Shown here: positions 13,573 to 13,573 of the stretch, one piece after another | Layout of the letters: every line of letters begins with the position of its first letter | How positions within the stretch are numbered: the stretch's first letter is position 1 | DNA from: Oscillospiraceae bacterium | GTDB taxonomy: Bacteria > Bacillota > Clostridia > Oscillospirales > Oscillospiraceae | Assembly: GCA_904501855.1 (NCBI GenBank) | Contig: CAJGCI010000038.1 | Coordinates: 1 to 13,573, forward strand | Length of the DNA: 13,573 bases | Direction: 5' to 3' | The notes under the pieces: model-generated | Told to the model about the DNA's origin: nothing | Seen by the model: only the letters and a program-made list of their open reading frames with translations | Database searches by the model: none | Position numbers and translations under genes: made by a program

Positions 13573-13573
13573 A

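Noticed and set aside
1..13573. CRISPR array, insertion sequence, toxin-antitoxin or defence cluster
   Set aside because: No regularly spaced repeats, transposase, terminal inverted repeats, toxin-antitoxin-like gene pair or known defence protein could be seen on either strand.

Overview
The window is a stretch of bacterial chromosome, most likely from a member of the Bacillota (Firmicutes), of Clostridia or Erysipelotrichia type. The evidence is: purine-rich Shine-Dalgarno sites in front of almost every gene; a PcrA-type (not UvrD-type) helicase; a lipoprotein with a Gram-positive-style signal peptide; many short intrinsic terminators; and a one-piece tmRNA. Coding regions look moderately G+C-rich by eye and intergenic gaps are A+T-rich. 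The species cannot be fixed from the sequence alone.

Layout. Bases 1-3749 (+) carry the 3' end of valS and a complete pcrA. Bases 3798-7369 (-) carry four genes that each look like a separate transcription unit: an orphan hypB nickel GTPase, an orphan sugar-type ABC binding lipoprotein, a PrsW-like intramembrane protease and a small acidic protein of unknown function. Bases 7517-9020 (+) form the trans-translation block: smpB, a cyclophilin and the tmRNA gene ssrA with a long terminator. Bases 9180-10522 (+) are a two-gene operon of a TetR-type repressor overlapping a CPBP intramembrane protease, with a near-consensus promoter and a 14-bp palindrome over its -10 box. Bases 10720-11385 (+) encode a YhhN-family membrane protein with a very strong terminator. 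Bases 11554-13279 (+) encode an amidohydrolase followed by a small ABM-fold protein, probably one operon. A bidirectional terminator separates this from a gene entering from the right on the minus strand, of which only the last 68 codons are present.

How the genes fit together. The clearest functional unit is smpB-ppi-ssrA: SmpB and tmRNA are partners in ribosome rescue and appear to share one transcript with a cyclophilin. The TetR-CPBP pair looks self-regulated. HypB and the binding protein lack their usual partners in the window. Most of the window is housekeeping chromosome with a few accessory single-gene units. I found no phage, insertion sequence, CRISPR array, toxin-antitoxin pair or recognisable defence island, and nothing I would confidently call a new system. 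The best leads are the TetR-CPBP operator, the tmRNA tag and its promoter-less gene, and the two orphan genes hypB and the lipoprotein.
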